64,000 nucleotides of DNA from Spirilliplanes yamanashiensis (GTDB lineage: Bacteria > Actinomycetota > Actinomycetes > Mycobacteriales > Micromonosporaceae): assembly GCF_016863475.1 (NCBI RefSeq), contig NZ_BOOY01000004.1:62001-126000 (forward strand). Direction: 5' to 3'. Each line of letters begins with the position of its first letter. The stretch's first letter is position 1. The translations under genes were made by a program, and so were the position numbers. The notes under the pieces were generated by a model that ran no database searches, was not told the origin of the DNA, and saw nothing but the letters and a program-made list of their open reading frames with translations. This document shows, in pieces, positions 28,043-36,246 of the stretch.

Positions 28043-29538
28043 GACGGCTCCCGGGCCAGCCACCGCACGGTCGCCGGGACCGGCACCAGCGGGGCGGGCA
28101 GCACCAGGTCGAACTCGTGCCGCGGCTCGGTGCGCACCGGCGGGGCGGCCGCGTCCTCGTACAGCGCCCGGTACGCGCGGGCCAGGTGCGCCGGGGTGTA
28201 CCGGCTGCGGGCGCGCTCGCGGGCGGCCGCGGCCAGCGCGGCCCGCCGGTCCGGGTCGGTGAGCAGCGCGACGCAGGCGGCGGCCAGGTCGGCGGGGGAG
28301 TCGCGGGGGACGACGACGCCGGTGTCGCCCAGCAGCTCGGCGACCGGGCCAGTGTCCACGCCGACGACCGCGCGCCCGGCGAGCATCGCCTCCACGATGC
28401 GCTGTGGGGGCTCGTCGGGGCCGGGCAGGTGCACGATTACCTGCCCGGCCGCGTACACCCGGCGCGGGTCGCCGCCCGCGTCGACGCGCACGGCGGCGGC
28501 CAGGCCGGCCTGCTGGACGAGCTCGCGCAGGCGGCCGCGTTCGGCGTCCGGGCACAGCAGCCGCAGCGTGCAGCCGGGCACGGCGCCGAGCACGCCGGCG
28601 AACGCCTCCAGGAGCAGGTGCACCTCGGGCCCGGGCCGGGTGCCGGCCCACGCCAGCGACGGGCCGGCCATCAGCTCCGGGGTGGCGGGGTGGCGCGCCG
28701 GGTCGGCGGCGGGCGGCACGGTGACGATGGTGGCGGGGTGGGCGCCGTGGCGCAGGATCCAGCCGCGGTGGTGCGCGCTCATCGGGGCGACGAGCGCCGC
28801 CTCGGCGTACCCGGTGCGGGAGACGGCCCGGCGGAACAGCCGCAGCGCGGCGCGCACCGGCGGGGCGAGGCGCTGCTCGCCGGGCCGCTGTTCGAGCGGG
28901 GTGCGGGCCTCGGTGACCAGCAGCGGGGTGCCGTCGCGCCAGTGCGCGGCGAGCGCGGCGAGCAGCGGGGCGGTGCCGCCGACGCAGTGCGCGACGTCGA
29001 CGGCGGGCAGCCGCACGGCCAGGGCGCGGCAGGCGTGGCGCAGCAGGGCGGCGGCCGTGGCGGCGTCGCCCACGCCGAGGCGCGGCGGCGGGATGCGGTC
29101 GTTGCCGGCGTCGGCGGCGCGGCTGGTGCGCCACGCGTCGAGCAGGATCTCGGCGAGGGCGACGTCGCGCAGCGGGTCGGGGTCGTCGGCGGCGAGCCGG
29201 GCGAGGCGGCGCAGCGCGTCGGTGACCATGGCGGCGCCGTGCCGCTCGTCGCCGAGCAGGCCGCGGCAGAGCAGGACGGCCGCGACGCCGGCCTCGGCCG
29301 CGCCGGCCGTTCCTGGGCGCCGCGCGCCGGGCCCGACCACGACGGCCTCGGCGGAGGCGGCGTTGGCGGGCAGCGGGTACGGCGGCGGCCCGGTCCGGGT
29401 GTCGACGAGGGTGCGCAGGTGGAACTCGTGGTCGTCCAGCGCGCCGACGAGAAGCCGGCACCAGGAGCTGAGCCCGTCGCGGCGGTAGGGGTACCCGCCC
29501 GCGGTGAGCAGCGCTACGCGCAGGGCCGGGTGATTCAT
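28039..29538 (-). CDS. PelF-like glycosyltransferase (DUF3492 + GT4)
   Basis: 499 residues. The PelF N-terminal signature appears as RVALLTAGGYPYRRDGLSSWCRLLV (7-31), followed by ...VAHCVGGTAPLLAALAAHWRDGTPLLVTEARTPL. The C-terminal GT4 half contains PDEPPQRIVEAMLAGRAVVGVDTGPVAELLGDTG. In authentic PelF the donor-binding motif is an E-x7-E; here the first acid is Asp, and the usual Arg/Lys of the G-R-x-x-x-K stretch is not evident in WAGTRPGPEVHLLL. PelF polymerises UDP-GalNAc in Pel exopolysaccharide. First gene of the operon; ATG with no clear ribosome site. Confidence 0.75.
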   Translation of the reverse strand: MNHPALRVALLTAGGYPYRRDGLSSWCRLLVGALDDHEFHLRTLVDTRTGPPPYPLPANAASAEAVVVGPGARRPGTAGAAEAGVAAVLLCRGLLGDERHGAAMVTDALRRLARLAADDPDPLRDVALAEILLDAWRTSRAADAGNDRIPPPRLGVGDAATAAALLRHACRALAVRLPAVDVAHCVGGTAPLLAALAAHWRDGTPLLVTEARTPLEQRPGEQRLAPPVRAALRLFRRAVSRTGYAEAALVAPMSAHHRGWILRHGAHPATIVTVPPAADPARHPATPELMAGPSLAWAGTRPGPEVHLLLEAFAGVLGAVPGCTLRLLCPDAERGRLRELVQQAGLAAAVRVDAGGDPRRVYAAGQVIVHLPGPDEPPQRIVEAMLAGRAVVGVDTGPVAELLGDTGVVVPRDSPADLAAACVALLTDPDRRAALAAAARERARSRYTPAHLARAYRALYEDAAAPPVRTEPRHEFDLVLPAPLVPVPATVRWLAREPS

Positions 29539-29569
29539 GCAGAACGCAACGAGACACCCGTGATGCGGA

Positions 29570-29603
29570 ACGGGACCGTGTCAGGTAGCTGACACAGTCC
29601 CGT
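29570..29603 (-). terminator. Inverted repeat between CAP gene and PelF-like operon
   Basis: Fourteen-base arms 29570-29583 and 29590-29603 with one mismatch and the loop GGTAGC. It lies 34 bases beyond the CAP stop in the direction of transcription and 31 bases before the PelF-like start. It has no T-run, so it may be a terminator of the actinobacterial kind or an operator for the PelF-like operon. A direct repeat TGTCCGTTTA-like pair lies just to the right (29601-29620). Confidence 0.5.
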
Positions 29604-29637
29604 CCGTTTATGTCCGTTTAGTGTGGTTCTTCCGGGG

Positions 29638-30489
29638 TCATTCCCGGCCGAAGATCTGTCCCCACACCAGCGTGTTGTCGACGCCCTTCACGACGCCCAC
29701 CCCGATCGCCTTGAACGAGCAGTTCAGGATGTTCGCGCGGTGCCCGTCGCTGTTCATCCAGCTGTTCATGACGTCGGCGGCGTTGCGCTGGCCGCGGGCC
29801 ACGTTCTCGCCGCCCGGGGCGGTGTAGCCCTCCGCGCGGGCCCGGTCGACGAAGGACCGGCCGTCGTCGCTGTCGTGGCTGATGTACAGGCCACCGTGGG
29901 TGCCCAGCTCCTGGACGTGCTTACGCATGGCCTGGCGCAGCTTGGTGTCCATCCGCACGGTGCCGCAGCCGGCCTTGCGCCGCTCGACGTTCGCCAGCCG
30001 GATGACCTCGTTCTCCTGCGACAGCATGTCGGAGCCGACCGGCCTCGGCTTCGAGGTCGTCTTCGTCGGCCGCGGCTTCGGCTTGGGCTTCGCCGGCGCG
30101 GCCTTGGGCCGGGGCGCGGCGGTCGTCTTCGCGGGCGCCGGGGCGGACGGCGCGGCCCCGCTCGCGGCCGGTGCGGCGGCCGAGGGGTCGGCGCCCGGAG
30201 CCGCGCCGGGGTCGGCGCCCGGGTCAGTGCCCGGCTGCTCGCCGCCGGCGCCGCCGGCCGGTCCGCCGGGCACGTCGGCCAGCAGGTCGGCGCGCGGGGC
30301 CTGCTCTGCGGCGACGCCCTTGCCGGTGACCCGCTCGGGCAGCAGCGCGGCGCCGACGCCGAAGGCGGTCAGCAGGGCGGCGACCGTGAGGCCCAGCGCC
30401 AGGGGCGCGGACAGCAGGTGGCGGTCCCGGTGGCGCCCGGTGACGGGGCGGCCCGTCGTCTCGTCGGTGGGTTCGACGTGCCCGTACAC
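29638..30489 (-). CDS. CAP-domain (SCP/PR-1) surface protein
   Basis: 283 residues from GTG 30489 (GCGGAGG upstream). A membrane segment (about 25-48, APLALGLTVAALLTAFGVGAALL) anchors the protein, followed by a Pro/Ala-rich linker with Lys-Pro repeats (about 75-150), then the CAP domain: EVIRLANVERRKAGCG, MRKHVQELGTH, SHDSDDGRSFVDRARAEGY, GENVARGQ and WMNSDGHRANILN, the conserved His-Glu-Glu/Asp-His cavity residues being visible. CAP proteins are extracytoplasmic; bacterial roles are largely unknown. A separate cell-wall role is likely. Confidence 0.85.
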   Translation of the reverse strand: MYGHVEPTDETTGRPVTGRHRDRHLLSAPLALGLTVAALLTAFGVGAALLPERVTGKGVAAEQAPRADLLADVPGGPAGGAGGEQPGTDPGADPGAAPGADPSAAAPAASGAAPSAPAPAKTTAAPRPKAAPAKPKPKPRPTKTTSKPRPVGSDMLSQENEVIRLANVERRKAGCGTVRMDTKLRQAMRKHVQELGTHGGLYISHDSDDGRSFVDRARAEGYTAPGGENVARGQRNAADVMNSWMNSDGHRANILNCSFKAIGVGVVKGVDNTLVWGQIFGRE

Positions 30490-30797
30490 GCGGCAGCCTC
30501 CGCAGGTCAGTGGTGGTGGGTTCCGGCCGCGGATGACCGTATGCAGCGCTTTCGATGGGCCACAAACGAGCTAAGGAAGAAATAAGTCGGCCATAACCCC
30601 GCCTGCGTGGCGTGTCTCACTGCATGGTGGAGGTAATGCAGTTGTCGCCTGCTTGACGGAAGACGTGAGGGCGCGGACTATGGAGGTGTCGCCAGTCGCG
30701 CCCGTTTGTGTCTGCTCACGTCGCAGGCGCAGGTGCGAAACAGCTGGGCGCGCGTTGGCCGGCCGTTAACCGGCAGCGCTTTACAAGGAGACGCAAC
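30490..30797. other. Intergenic region, 308 bases, divergent
   Basis: Between the CAP gene (minus) and the small coiled-coil gene (plus). It holds the plus-strand promoter at 30653-30681 and a roughly 110-base leader containing a short GCCGG/CCGGC stem around 30757-30775. On the minus side a 100-base leader precedes the CAP GTG. A c-di-AMP riboswitch was considered but the core is not present. Confidence 0.5.
30653..30681 (+). promoter_or_regulatory. Promoter of the small coiled-coil gene
   Basis: TTGACG (30653-30658), 17-base spacer, GACTAT (30676-30681): a recognisable sigma-70-type promoter. The transcript would carry a leader of about 110 bases before the ATG at 30798. Confidence 0.6.
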
Positions 30798-30995
30798 ATG
30801 GCGAAGGCCCTCTACGGCCACGTAGGGATGGCGCCCGACCGGCGCCTGCTCGACGAGGTCACCCGACTGCGTGCCAGGGTGCAGGATCTGGAGTTCGAGG
30901 TCACCCGCCTCCGGGCGGAGAACGACCGTCTGGCGGCGGCGGCGACCGCCGACCACGACGATCTGCTGCGGCTGACCGAGCCCGCACTGACCTGA
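30798..30995 (+). CDS. Small conserved coiled-coil protein before smc
   Basis: 65 residues: MAKALYGHVGMAPDRRLLDEVTRL, then a short heptad-like helix LRARVQDLEFEVTRLRAENDRLAA. AAGGAG ends 7 bases before the ATG. No named family is recognised, but the N-terminal KALYGHVG motif looks conserved rather than random and the helix suggests dimerisation. It has its own promoter (30653-30681) and lies 195 bases ahead of smc. Function unknown; not counted as part of the smc operon. Confidence 0.75.
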   Translation: MAKALYGHVGMAPDRRLLDEVTRLRARVQDLEFEVTRLRAENDRLAAAATADHDDLLRLTEPALT

Positions 30996-31190
30996 TCACC
31001 GGGGCGCCGAACCGGGCGCCCCTCGATCCGGCACCACGAATCGCATCACCGCACAGCGCGCCGACCACCCACCAGTGGCGGCGCGCAGTCATTTCCGGGG
31101 CAAACAGGGCACGCGCGCCGAAACCTGAGCGCGCGGGTTCTGCGGGTACCCTGCTCGGAAGGCATCCGCCCCCCGAACCCCCGGAGATCC

Positions 31191-34100
31191 GTGCACCTCA
31201 AGAGCCTGACGGTCAAGGGCTTCAAGTCCTTCGCCTCCGCGACGACGATGCGGCTGGAGCCGGGCATCACCTGTGTGGTGGGCCCGAACGGCTCCGGCAA
31301 GTCCAACGTCGTCGACGCCATCGCCTGGGTGCTCGGCGAGCAGGGCGCCAAGGCGCTGCGCGGCGGCAAGATGGAGGACGTCATCTTCGCCGGCACCGCC
31401 GGCCGCGCGCCGCTGGGCCGCGCCGAGGTGACCCTCACGATCGACAACACCGACGGCGCCCTGCCGATCGACTACACCGAGGTCTCGATCACCCGGCGCA
31501 TGTTCCGCGACGGCGCCAGCGAGTACGAGATCAACGGCAATCAGTGCCGCCTGCTCGACATCCAGGAATTGCTCTCCGATTCCGGCATCGGCCGGGAGAT
31601 GCACATCATCGTCGGCCAGGGCCGGCTCGACGCGATGCTGCACGCCAAGCCGGAGGACCGCCGTTCCTTCATCGAGGAGGCCGCGGGCGTCCTCAAGCAT
31701 CGCAAGCGCAAAGAGAAGGCGATCCGCAAGCTCGACGCGATGCAGACCAACCTCAACCGGCTCAACGACCTCACCGCCGAGCTGCGCCGCCAGCTCAAGC
31801 CGCTCGGCAAGCAGGCCGAGGTGGCGCGGCGCGCGGCGGGCATCCAGGCCAACCTGCGCGACGCCCGGCTGCGCCTGCTCGCCGACGACCTGCACACCCT
31901 GCGCACCACCCTCGACAAGGAGATCGCCGACGAGTCGGCGATGCGCGAGCGCCGCTCGCAGGTCGAGGAGGAGAACCGCGAGGTGCAGCGGTGGCTGGCC
32001 GACCTGGAGGCCCAGCACGCCGAGGACGCCCCGCTGCTGGCCGCCGCGCAGGACACCTGGTACCGGCTGTCCGCGCTGCAGGAGCGCTTCCGCTCCACCG
32101 AGCAGCTCGCGGGCGAGCGGCACCGGCACATGTCGGCCACCCCCGACGACGAGCGCCCCGGCCGCGACCCCGAGCAGCTGGCCGCCGAGGCCGAGCGGGT
32201 GCGCGAGCAGGAGGAGGAGCTGCGCGCCGCCCTCACCGACGACCAGGTGCGGCTCGCCGAGGCCGTCGCGCACCGGCAGGAGCTGGAGCGCAGCCTCGCC
32301 GCCGCCGAGGGCGCGCTGCGCACCGCCGCCAAGGCCATCGCCGACCGCCGCGAGGGCCTGGCGAAGCTGACCGGCCAGGTCAACGCAGCCCGCGCCCGCA
32401 CCGGCAGCGCCTCGGAGGAGATCGAGCGCCTCGCCGCCGCCCACTCCGACGCGCTGACCCGCGCCGACGCCGCGCAGGCCGCCGTCGACGAGGTGTCCGC
32501 CGAGTCGACCGAGGCCGACCGCGACAACGCCGGCCTGGACGCCCGGCACGCCGAGGCCGTCGCCGCGCACGAGCAGGCGCAGGCCGTCGTCCGGGAGCTG
32601 TCCGATGCCGAGCGCAAGGCCGAGAAGGACGCCGCGAGCTGGAAGGCCCGCGAGGAGGCGCTCGCCCTCGGCCTGCGCCGCAAGGACGGCGCCGGCGCGC
32701 TGCTCGCCAAGGCCGACCAGGTGCCCGGCCTGCTGGGCAGCCTCGCCTCGATGCTCACCGTCCGGCCCGGCCACGAGGCCGCGCTCGCCGCCGCGCTCGG
32801 CGGGCTCGCCGACGCGGTGGCGCTGTCCGGCATCGACGAGGCCGTCGAGGCCCTGCGTACCCTCAAGATCCAGGACGCCGGCCGCGCCGACCTGATGATC
32901 GGCGCCCCCGCCGGCCCCGGCATGCGCGGCTCGCTGGACGCCCTGCGCCCGGCGCTGCCCGACGGCGCGGTCTGGGGCCCGGACGCCGTCGACTGCCCCG
33001 AGAACATCCGGCCCGCCGTGCACCGGGCGCTGCGCGACGTCGTGGTCGTGCCCGACCTGGCCGCCGCGGCCGCCCTGGTCGCGGCCAACGCCGAGCTGCG
33101 CGCGGTCACCCCCGAGGGCGACGTCGTCGGCGCGTACGCGGCCGCCGGCGGCTCCGCGAAGGCCACCAGCTACATCGAGGTGCAGGCCGCCGTCGACGAG
33201 GCGCGCGCCGCCCGGCTCACCGCCGAGGACTCCATCGGCGAGCTGAAGGACCAGCTCGCCGCCGCCCGCGCGGTGGTCGCCGAGCGCAAGGAGGCCGTCG
33301 AGGTCGCCGCCCGCGAGAAGCGGGCCGCCGAGAGCGAGCGCAACGCCTCCGCCCGCCGCCTCGCCGAGCTGGGCGCCGCCGCGCGCTCCGCCCGCGCCGA
33401 GAGCGAGCGGCTCGGCGCCGCGCACGCCAAGGCGGTCGCCGCCCGCGAGGCCGACCTGATGCGCCTCACCGAGCTGGAGGAACGCCTCGACGCCGCCGAG
33501 TCGACGCCGCTGGACGAGGAGCCCTCCACCGAGGAGCGCGACGAGCTCGCCGCCATGGTGCCGCAGGCCCGGCAGAACGAGATGGAGGTCCGGCTCGCCG
33601 TCCGCACCGCCGAGGAGCGGGTGTCGTCCATCGCCGGGCGCGCCGACTCGCTGCTGCGCCAGGCCCAGGCCGAGCGGGCCGCCCGCGAGCGCGCCGCCGC
33701 CCGCCGCGCCCAGCGCGCCCGCGGCGCCCAGATCGCCCGCGCCGTCGCCCTCGGCGCCCGCCGCGCCCTCGACCGCGTCGCCGCGTCGCTGGCCGAGGCC
33801 GCCGAGAAGCGCGACGAGATCGCCCGCGCCCGCACCGCCCGCGAGGCCGAGCTGCAGGAGGTGCGCGCCACCGCCAAGCGGCTCGCCGCCGACCTGGAGC
33901 GGCTCACCAGCGAGGTGCACCGCGACGAGGTGGCGCGCGCCGAGCAGCGGCTGCGCATCGAACAGCTGGAGGCCAAGGCCGCCGAGGACTTCTCCCTCGA
34001 CACCGACACCCTGGTGCTCGAGTACGGCCCCGACCAGCTCGTCCCGCCGACCCAGGTGGAGGTGGCCGCCGCCGAGGCCGCGGGCGAGGAGCCGCCGGAG

Positions 34101-34772
34101 CCGGTGCCGTACCACCGCCCGACGCAGGAGAAGCGCGCCGCCAAGGCCGAGCGCGAGCTGACCCTGCTCGGCAAGGTCAACCCGCTGGCCCTGGAGGAGT
34201 TCGCGGCGCTGGAGGAGCGGTTCAAGTTCCTCTCCGACCAGCTCGAGGACCTCAAGGCCACCCGCCGCGACCTGCTCACCGTCGTCAAGGACGTCGACGA
34301 CCGCATCCTCGAGGTGTTCACGTCGGCGTTCGAGGACACCGCGCGCGAGTTCGAGCAGGTGTTCCAGGTGCTGTTCCCCGGCGGCGAGGGCCGGCTGGTG
34401 CTGACCGACCCGGAGGACCTGCTCACCACCGGCGTCGAGGTCGAGGCCCGGCCGCCCGGCAAGAAGATCAAGCGGCTGTCGCTGCTGTCCGGCGGCGAGC
34501 GCTCGCTGACCGCGGTGGCCATGCTGTGCGCCATCTTCCGCGCCCGGCCCAGCCCGTTCTACATCATGGACGAGGTCGAGGCCGCCCTGGACGACGTCAA
34601 CCTCGGCCGCCTCATTACGCTCTTCGAGCAGCTGCGGGAGAAGTCGCAGCTGCTGATCATCACGCACCAGAAGCGCACGATGGAGGTCGCCGACGCCCTG
34701 TACGGCGTCACGATGCGCGCCGGTGTCACCCAGGTGATCAGCCAGCGGATCAACCGCGAGGAAGAGGACTGA
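31191..34772 (+). CDS. smc: Chromosome segregation protein SMC
   Basis: 1193 residues. N-terminal ATPase half MHLKSLTVKGFKSF...VVGPNGSGKSNVVDAIAWVLGEQG; coiled coils from about 170 to 500 and 660 to 1000 around a hinge (about 500-660, with VPGLLGSLASMLTV); C-terminal half with LSGGERSLTAVAML signature and FYIMDEVEAALDDVN Walker B. It condenses and segregates chromosomes with ScpAB. GTG at 31191 follows CCGGAG; a TACCCT box at 31146 gives a leader of about 33 bases. Large antisense open frames here are compositional shadows. Confidence 0.97.
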   Translation: MHLKSLTVKGFKSFASATTMRLEPGITCVVGPNGSGKSNVVDAIAWVLGEQGAKALRGGKMEDVIFAGTAGRAPLGRAEVTLTIDNTDGALPIDYTEVSITRRMFRDGASEYEINGNQCRLLDIQELLSDSGIGREMHIIVGQGRLDAMLHAKPEDRRSFIEEAAGVLKHRKRKEKAIRKLDAMQTNLNRLNDLTAELRRQLKPLGKQAEVARRAAGIQANLRDARLRLLADDLHTLRTTLDKEIADESAMRERRSQVEEENREVQRWLADLEAQHAEDAPLLAAAQDTWYRLSALQERFRSTEQLAGERHRHMSATPDDERPGRDPEQLAAEAERVREQEEELRAALTDDQVRLAEAVAHRQELERSLAAAEGALRTAAKAIADRREGLAKLTGQVNAARARTGSASEEIERLAAAHSDALTRADAAQAAVDEVSAESTEADRDNAGLDARHAEAVAAHEQAQAVVRELSDAERKAEKDAASWKAREEALALGLRRKDGAGALLAKADQVPGLLGSLASMLTVRPGHEAALAAALGGLADAVALSGIDEAVEALRTLKIQDAGRADLMIGAPAGPGMRGSLDALRPALPDGAVWGPDAVDCPENIRPAVHRALRDVVVVPDLAAAAALVAANAELRAVTPEGDVVGAYAAAGGSAKATSYIEVQAAVDEARAARLTAEDSIGELKDQLAAARAVVAERKEAVEVAAREKRAAESERNASARRLAELGAAARSARAESERLGAAHAKAVAAREADLMRLTELEERLDAAESTPLDEEPSTEERDELAAMVPQARQNEMEVRLAVRTAEERVSSIAGRADSLLRQAQAERAARERAAARRAQRARGAQIARAVALGARRALDRVAASLAEAAEKRDEIARARTAREAELQEVRATAKRLAADLERLTSEVHRDEVARAEQRLRIEQLEAKAAEDFSLDTDTLVLEYGPDQLVPPTQVEVAAAEAAGEEPPEPVPYHRPTQEKRAAKAERELTLLGKVNPLALEEFAALEERFKFLSDQLEDLKATRRDLLTVVKDVDDRILEVFTSAFEDTAREFEQVFQVLFPGGEGRLVLTDPEDLLTTGVEVEARPPGKKIKRLSLLSGGERSLTAVAMLCAIFRARPSPFYIMDEVEAALDDVNLGRLITLFEQLREKSQLLIITHQKRTMEVADALYGVTMRAGVTQVISQRINREEED

Positions 34773-34776
34773 CCTG

Positions 34777-35346
34777 ATGCGTCGGCAGCCACCCCGGGCG
34801 CTGCTCATCGACTTCGACGGGGTGCTGCGGCACTTCGCCGCGCCGCCCCTGCCGGAGGCGTTCGCGTGGGAGCGGCTGCGGCCCGCGCTGGCCGGCGAGA
34901 TCACCCACGAGCAGTGGCTGGCCGTCACCGCCGACGCCGTCGGCGGCGACCCGGCCGAGGCCGCGGCGACCGTCGAGCGGTGGGCCGCCGACCGCGGCAC
35001 GATCGACCCGGTGGTGCTCGGGTTCGTCGCCGACGTGCGCGCCGCCGGCATCCCCGTCGGGCTGGCCACCAACGCCACCGACCGGCTGCCCGAGGACCTG
35101 GCCCACCACGGCCTGACCGATGCGTTCGACGTCGTCGTCAACTCCTCGGTGGTCGGCATCCACAAGCCGGCGCCCGGGTTCTTCGAGGCCGCCTGCGACC
35201 TCATCGGCGTGCCCGCCCCGTGGGTCATGTTCGTCGACGACGACGACCGGTCGATCCGCGCCGCCCGGGCGCTGAAGATGCTCGCGTACCGCTGGTCGGG
35301 CCCGGACGGGCTGGCGTACCTGCGCACGGTCCTGGGCCTGTCGTGA
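34777..35346 (+). CDS. HAD-superfamily hydrolase
   Basis: 189 residues, four bases after smc. HAD motif I LLIDFDGVLRHF (DxD), motif II LATNATDRL, motif III HKPAPGFFEAA, motif IV MFVDDDDRSIRAAR. The cap insert between motifs I and II is short and helical, as in subfamily IA phosphatases that act on small phosphorylated metabolites. Substrate not predictable. Stop overlaps the zinc-ribbon gene start by four bases. Confidence 0.85.
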   Translation: MRRQPPRALLIDFDGVLRHFAAPPLPEAFAWERLRPALAGEITHEQWLAVTADAVGGDPAEAAATVERWAADRGTIDPVVLGFVADVRAAGIPVGLATNATDRLPEDLAHHGLTDAFDVVVNSSVVGIHKPAPGFFEAACDLIGVPAPWVMFVDDDDRSIRAARALKMLAYRWSGPDGLAYLRTVLGLS

Positions 35347-35630
35347 CCGCCGACGCCGTGCGCGCCTTCGTCGCGCGGGTCGCCCCGTTCGACGACCTGG
35401 GCGCGCCCGTGGTCAGCACCGTGGTCGTCGACGGCGAACGCTTCGCCCTGACCGCCCGCACCGCGCGGGCCCTCGCCGAGGCGCTGCACCGCTACACCGA
35501 CCCCGAGGACAACGGCCGCTGCGCCGGCTGCGGCGGCGTCCTCGACCGGCACCTGCGCTGCCGCTCCTGCGGCCGCATCGACGGCATCTTCGGCGCGACG
35601 ATCGCCGACCGGCTCGCCGCGGAGGACTGA
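35343..35630 (+). CDS. Small zinc-ribbon protein of unknown function
   Basis: 95 residues from GTG 35343, overlapping the HAD gene stop. N-terminal half is a predicted strand-helix unit (VVDGERFALTARTARALAEALHRY); C-terminal half carries CAGC (about 60-63) and CRSC (about 75-78) in a compact zinc ribbon, ending GIFGATIADRLA. No named family recognised. Co-translation with the HAD phosphatase suggests a shared task; nothing more can be inferred. Confidence 0.7.
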   Translation: MTADAVRAFVARVAPFDDLGAPVVSTVVVDGERFALTARTARALAEALHRYTDPEDNGRCAGCGGVLDRHLRCRSCGRIDGIFGATIADRLAAED

Positions 35631-35654
35631 GAGCCCGGCCTGCCGAATTGCGGT

Positions 35655-35660
35655 TATAGT
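35655..35660 (+). promoter_or_regulatory. -10 box TATAGT, probable leaderless promoter
   Basis: TATAGT sits 7 bases before the ATG at 35668 in a short AT-rich patch. A transcript would start at the ATG. No ribosome site is visible. Confidence 0.55.
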
Positions 35661-35667
35661 CCGTTTC

Positions 35668-36165
35668 ATGACGACCTTTGCCGCGCCTCGCCGGCCCCGC
35701 ACCCTGGCCGCGCTCGCCGCGCTGCTGCTCACCGCCGGCACCGCCTCGGCCTGCGGCGGCGACGACGCCCCGCCCGCCGCGGCCCCCACCACGCCGGCCG
35801 CCGCACCGTCGTCGTCCGCACCGCCGCCCGGCGTCACCGTCACCGGCGTCATGCGCCGCCACTTCGACCAGGTCACCGCCACCACGCAGCAGTGCATCCC
35901 GTCGGCGCCGTTCCTGGACATCCGCTCCGGCACCGCCGTGATCATCCGCGACGAGTCCGACGCCATCCTCGGCCAGTCGAAACTGGGCCCGGGCAAGTTC
36001 GACGGCGTGCGCACCTGCGCCTACGAGTTCTCGATCCCGCGGGTCCGCGACGACGCCGAGAAGTACGAACTCAGCATCAGCGGCAGCCACCGCTACCCCC
36101 GCACCCAGGCCGAACTGTCCGCCGCCGGTTGGAAGTTCGAGGTCGAACTGGGCAAGGCGGGCTGA
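35668..36165 (+). CDS. Secreted lipoprotein-like protein, paralogue A
   Basis: 165 residues. Signal peptide with RRPRTLAALAALLLTAGTASAC; the ASAC at about 26-29 is a plausible lipobox. A Pro/Ala/Ser linker follows, then a domain of about 110 residues with two cysteines. The same domain recurs in the next gene: PFLDIxSxTxV, LGxG, CxxxF, YELxI, RYPRTxAEL and WxFEVE are shared. No named family recognised. Leaderless start inferred from the TATAGT box. Confidence 0.75.
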   Translation: MTTFAAPRRPRTLAALAALLLTAGTASACGGDDAPPAAAPTTPAAAPSSSAPPPGVTVTGVMRRHFDQVTATTQQCIPSAPFLDIRSGTAVIIRDESDAILGQSKLGPGKFDGVRTCAYEFSIPRVRDDAEKYELSISGSHRYPRTQAELSAAGWKFEVELGKAG

Positions 36166-36233
36166 CCCACCCGCACGCGGCGCCGGCGGGGGAGTCGCGG
36201 CCGGAATCCACGCCGGACCGGGCGGGCCGCCGC

Positions 36234-36239
36234 TAAGGT
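36234..36239 (+). promoter_or_regulatory. -10 box TAAGGT, probable leaderless promoter
   Basis: TAAGGT ends 7 bases before the GTG at 36247, consistent with transcription from the start codon. Confidence 0.5.
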
Positions 36240-36246
36240 CCGGATC

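Noticed and set aside
30490-30640. c-di-AMP (ydaO) riboswitch upstream of the CAP-domain gene
   Set aside because: Such switches often control wall genes in actinobacteria, but the leader is only about 100 bases and the conserved core sequences are absent.
31089-36014. A 1641-codon open frame on the minus strand opposite smc and its neighbours
   Set aside because: The GC-rich third positions of smc leave the opposite frame without stops. Its composition (Gly/Ala/Val/Leu/Arg repeats) matches no protein, and the plus strand has an unmistakable SMC gene.
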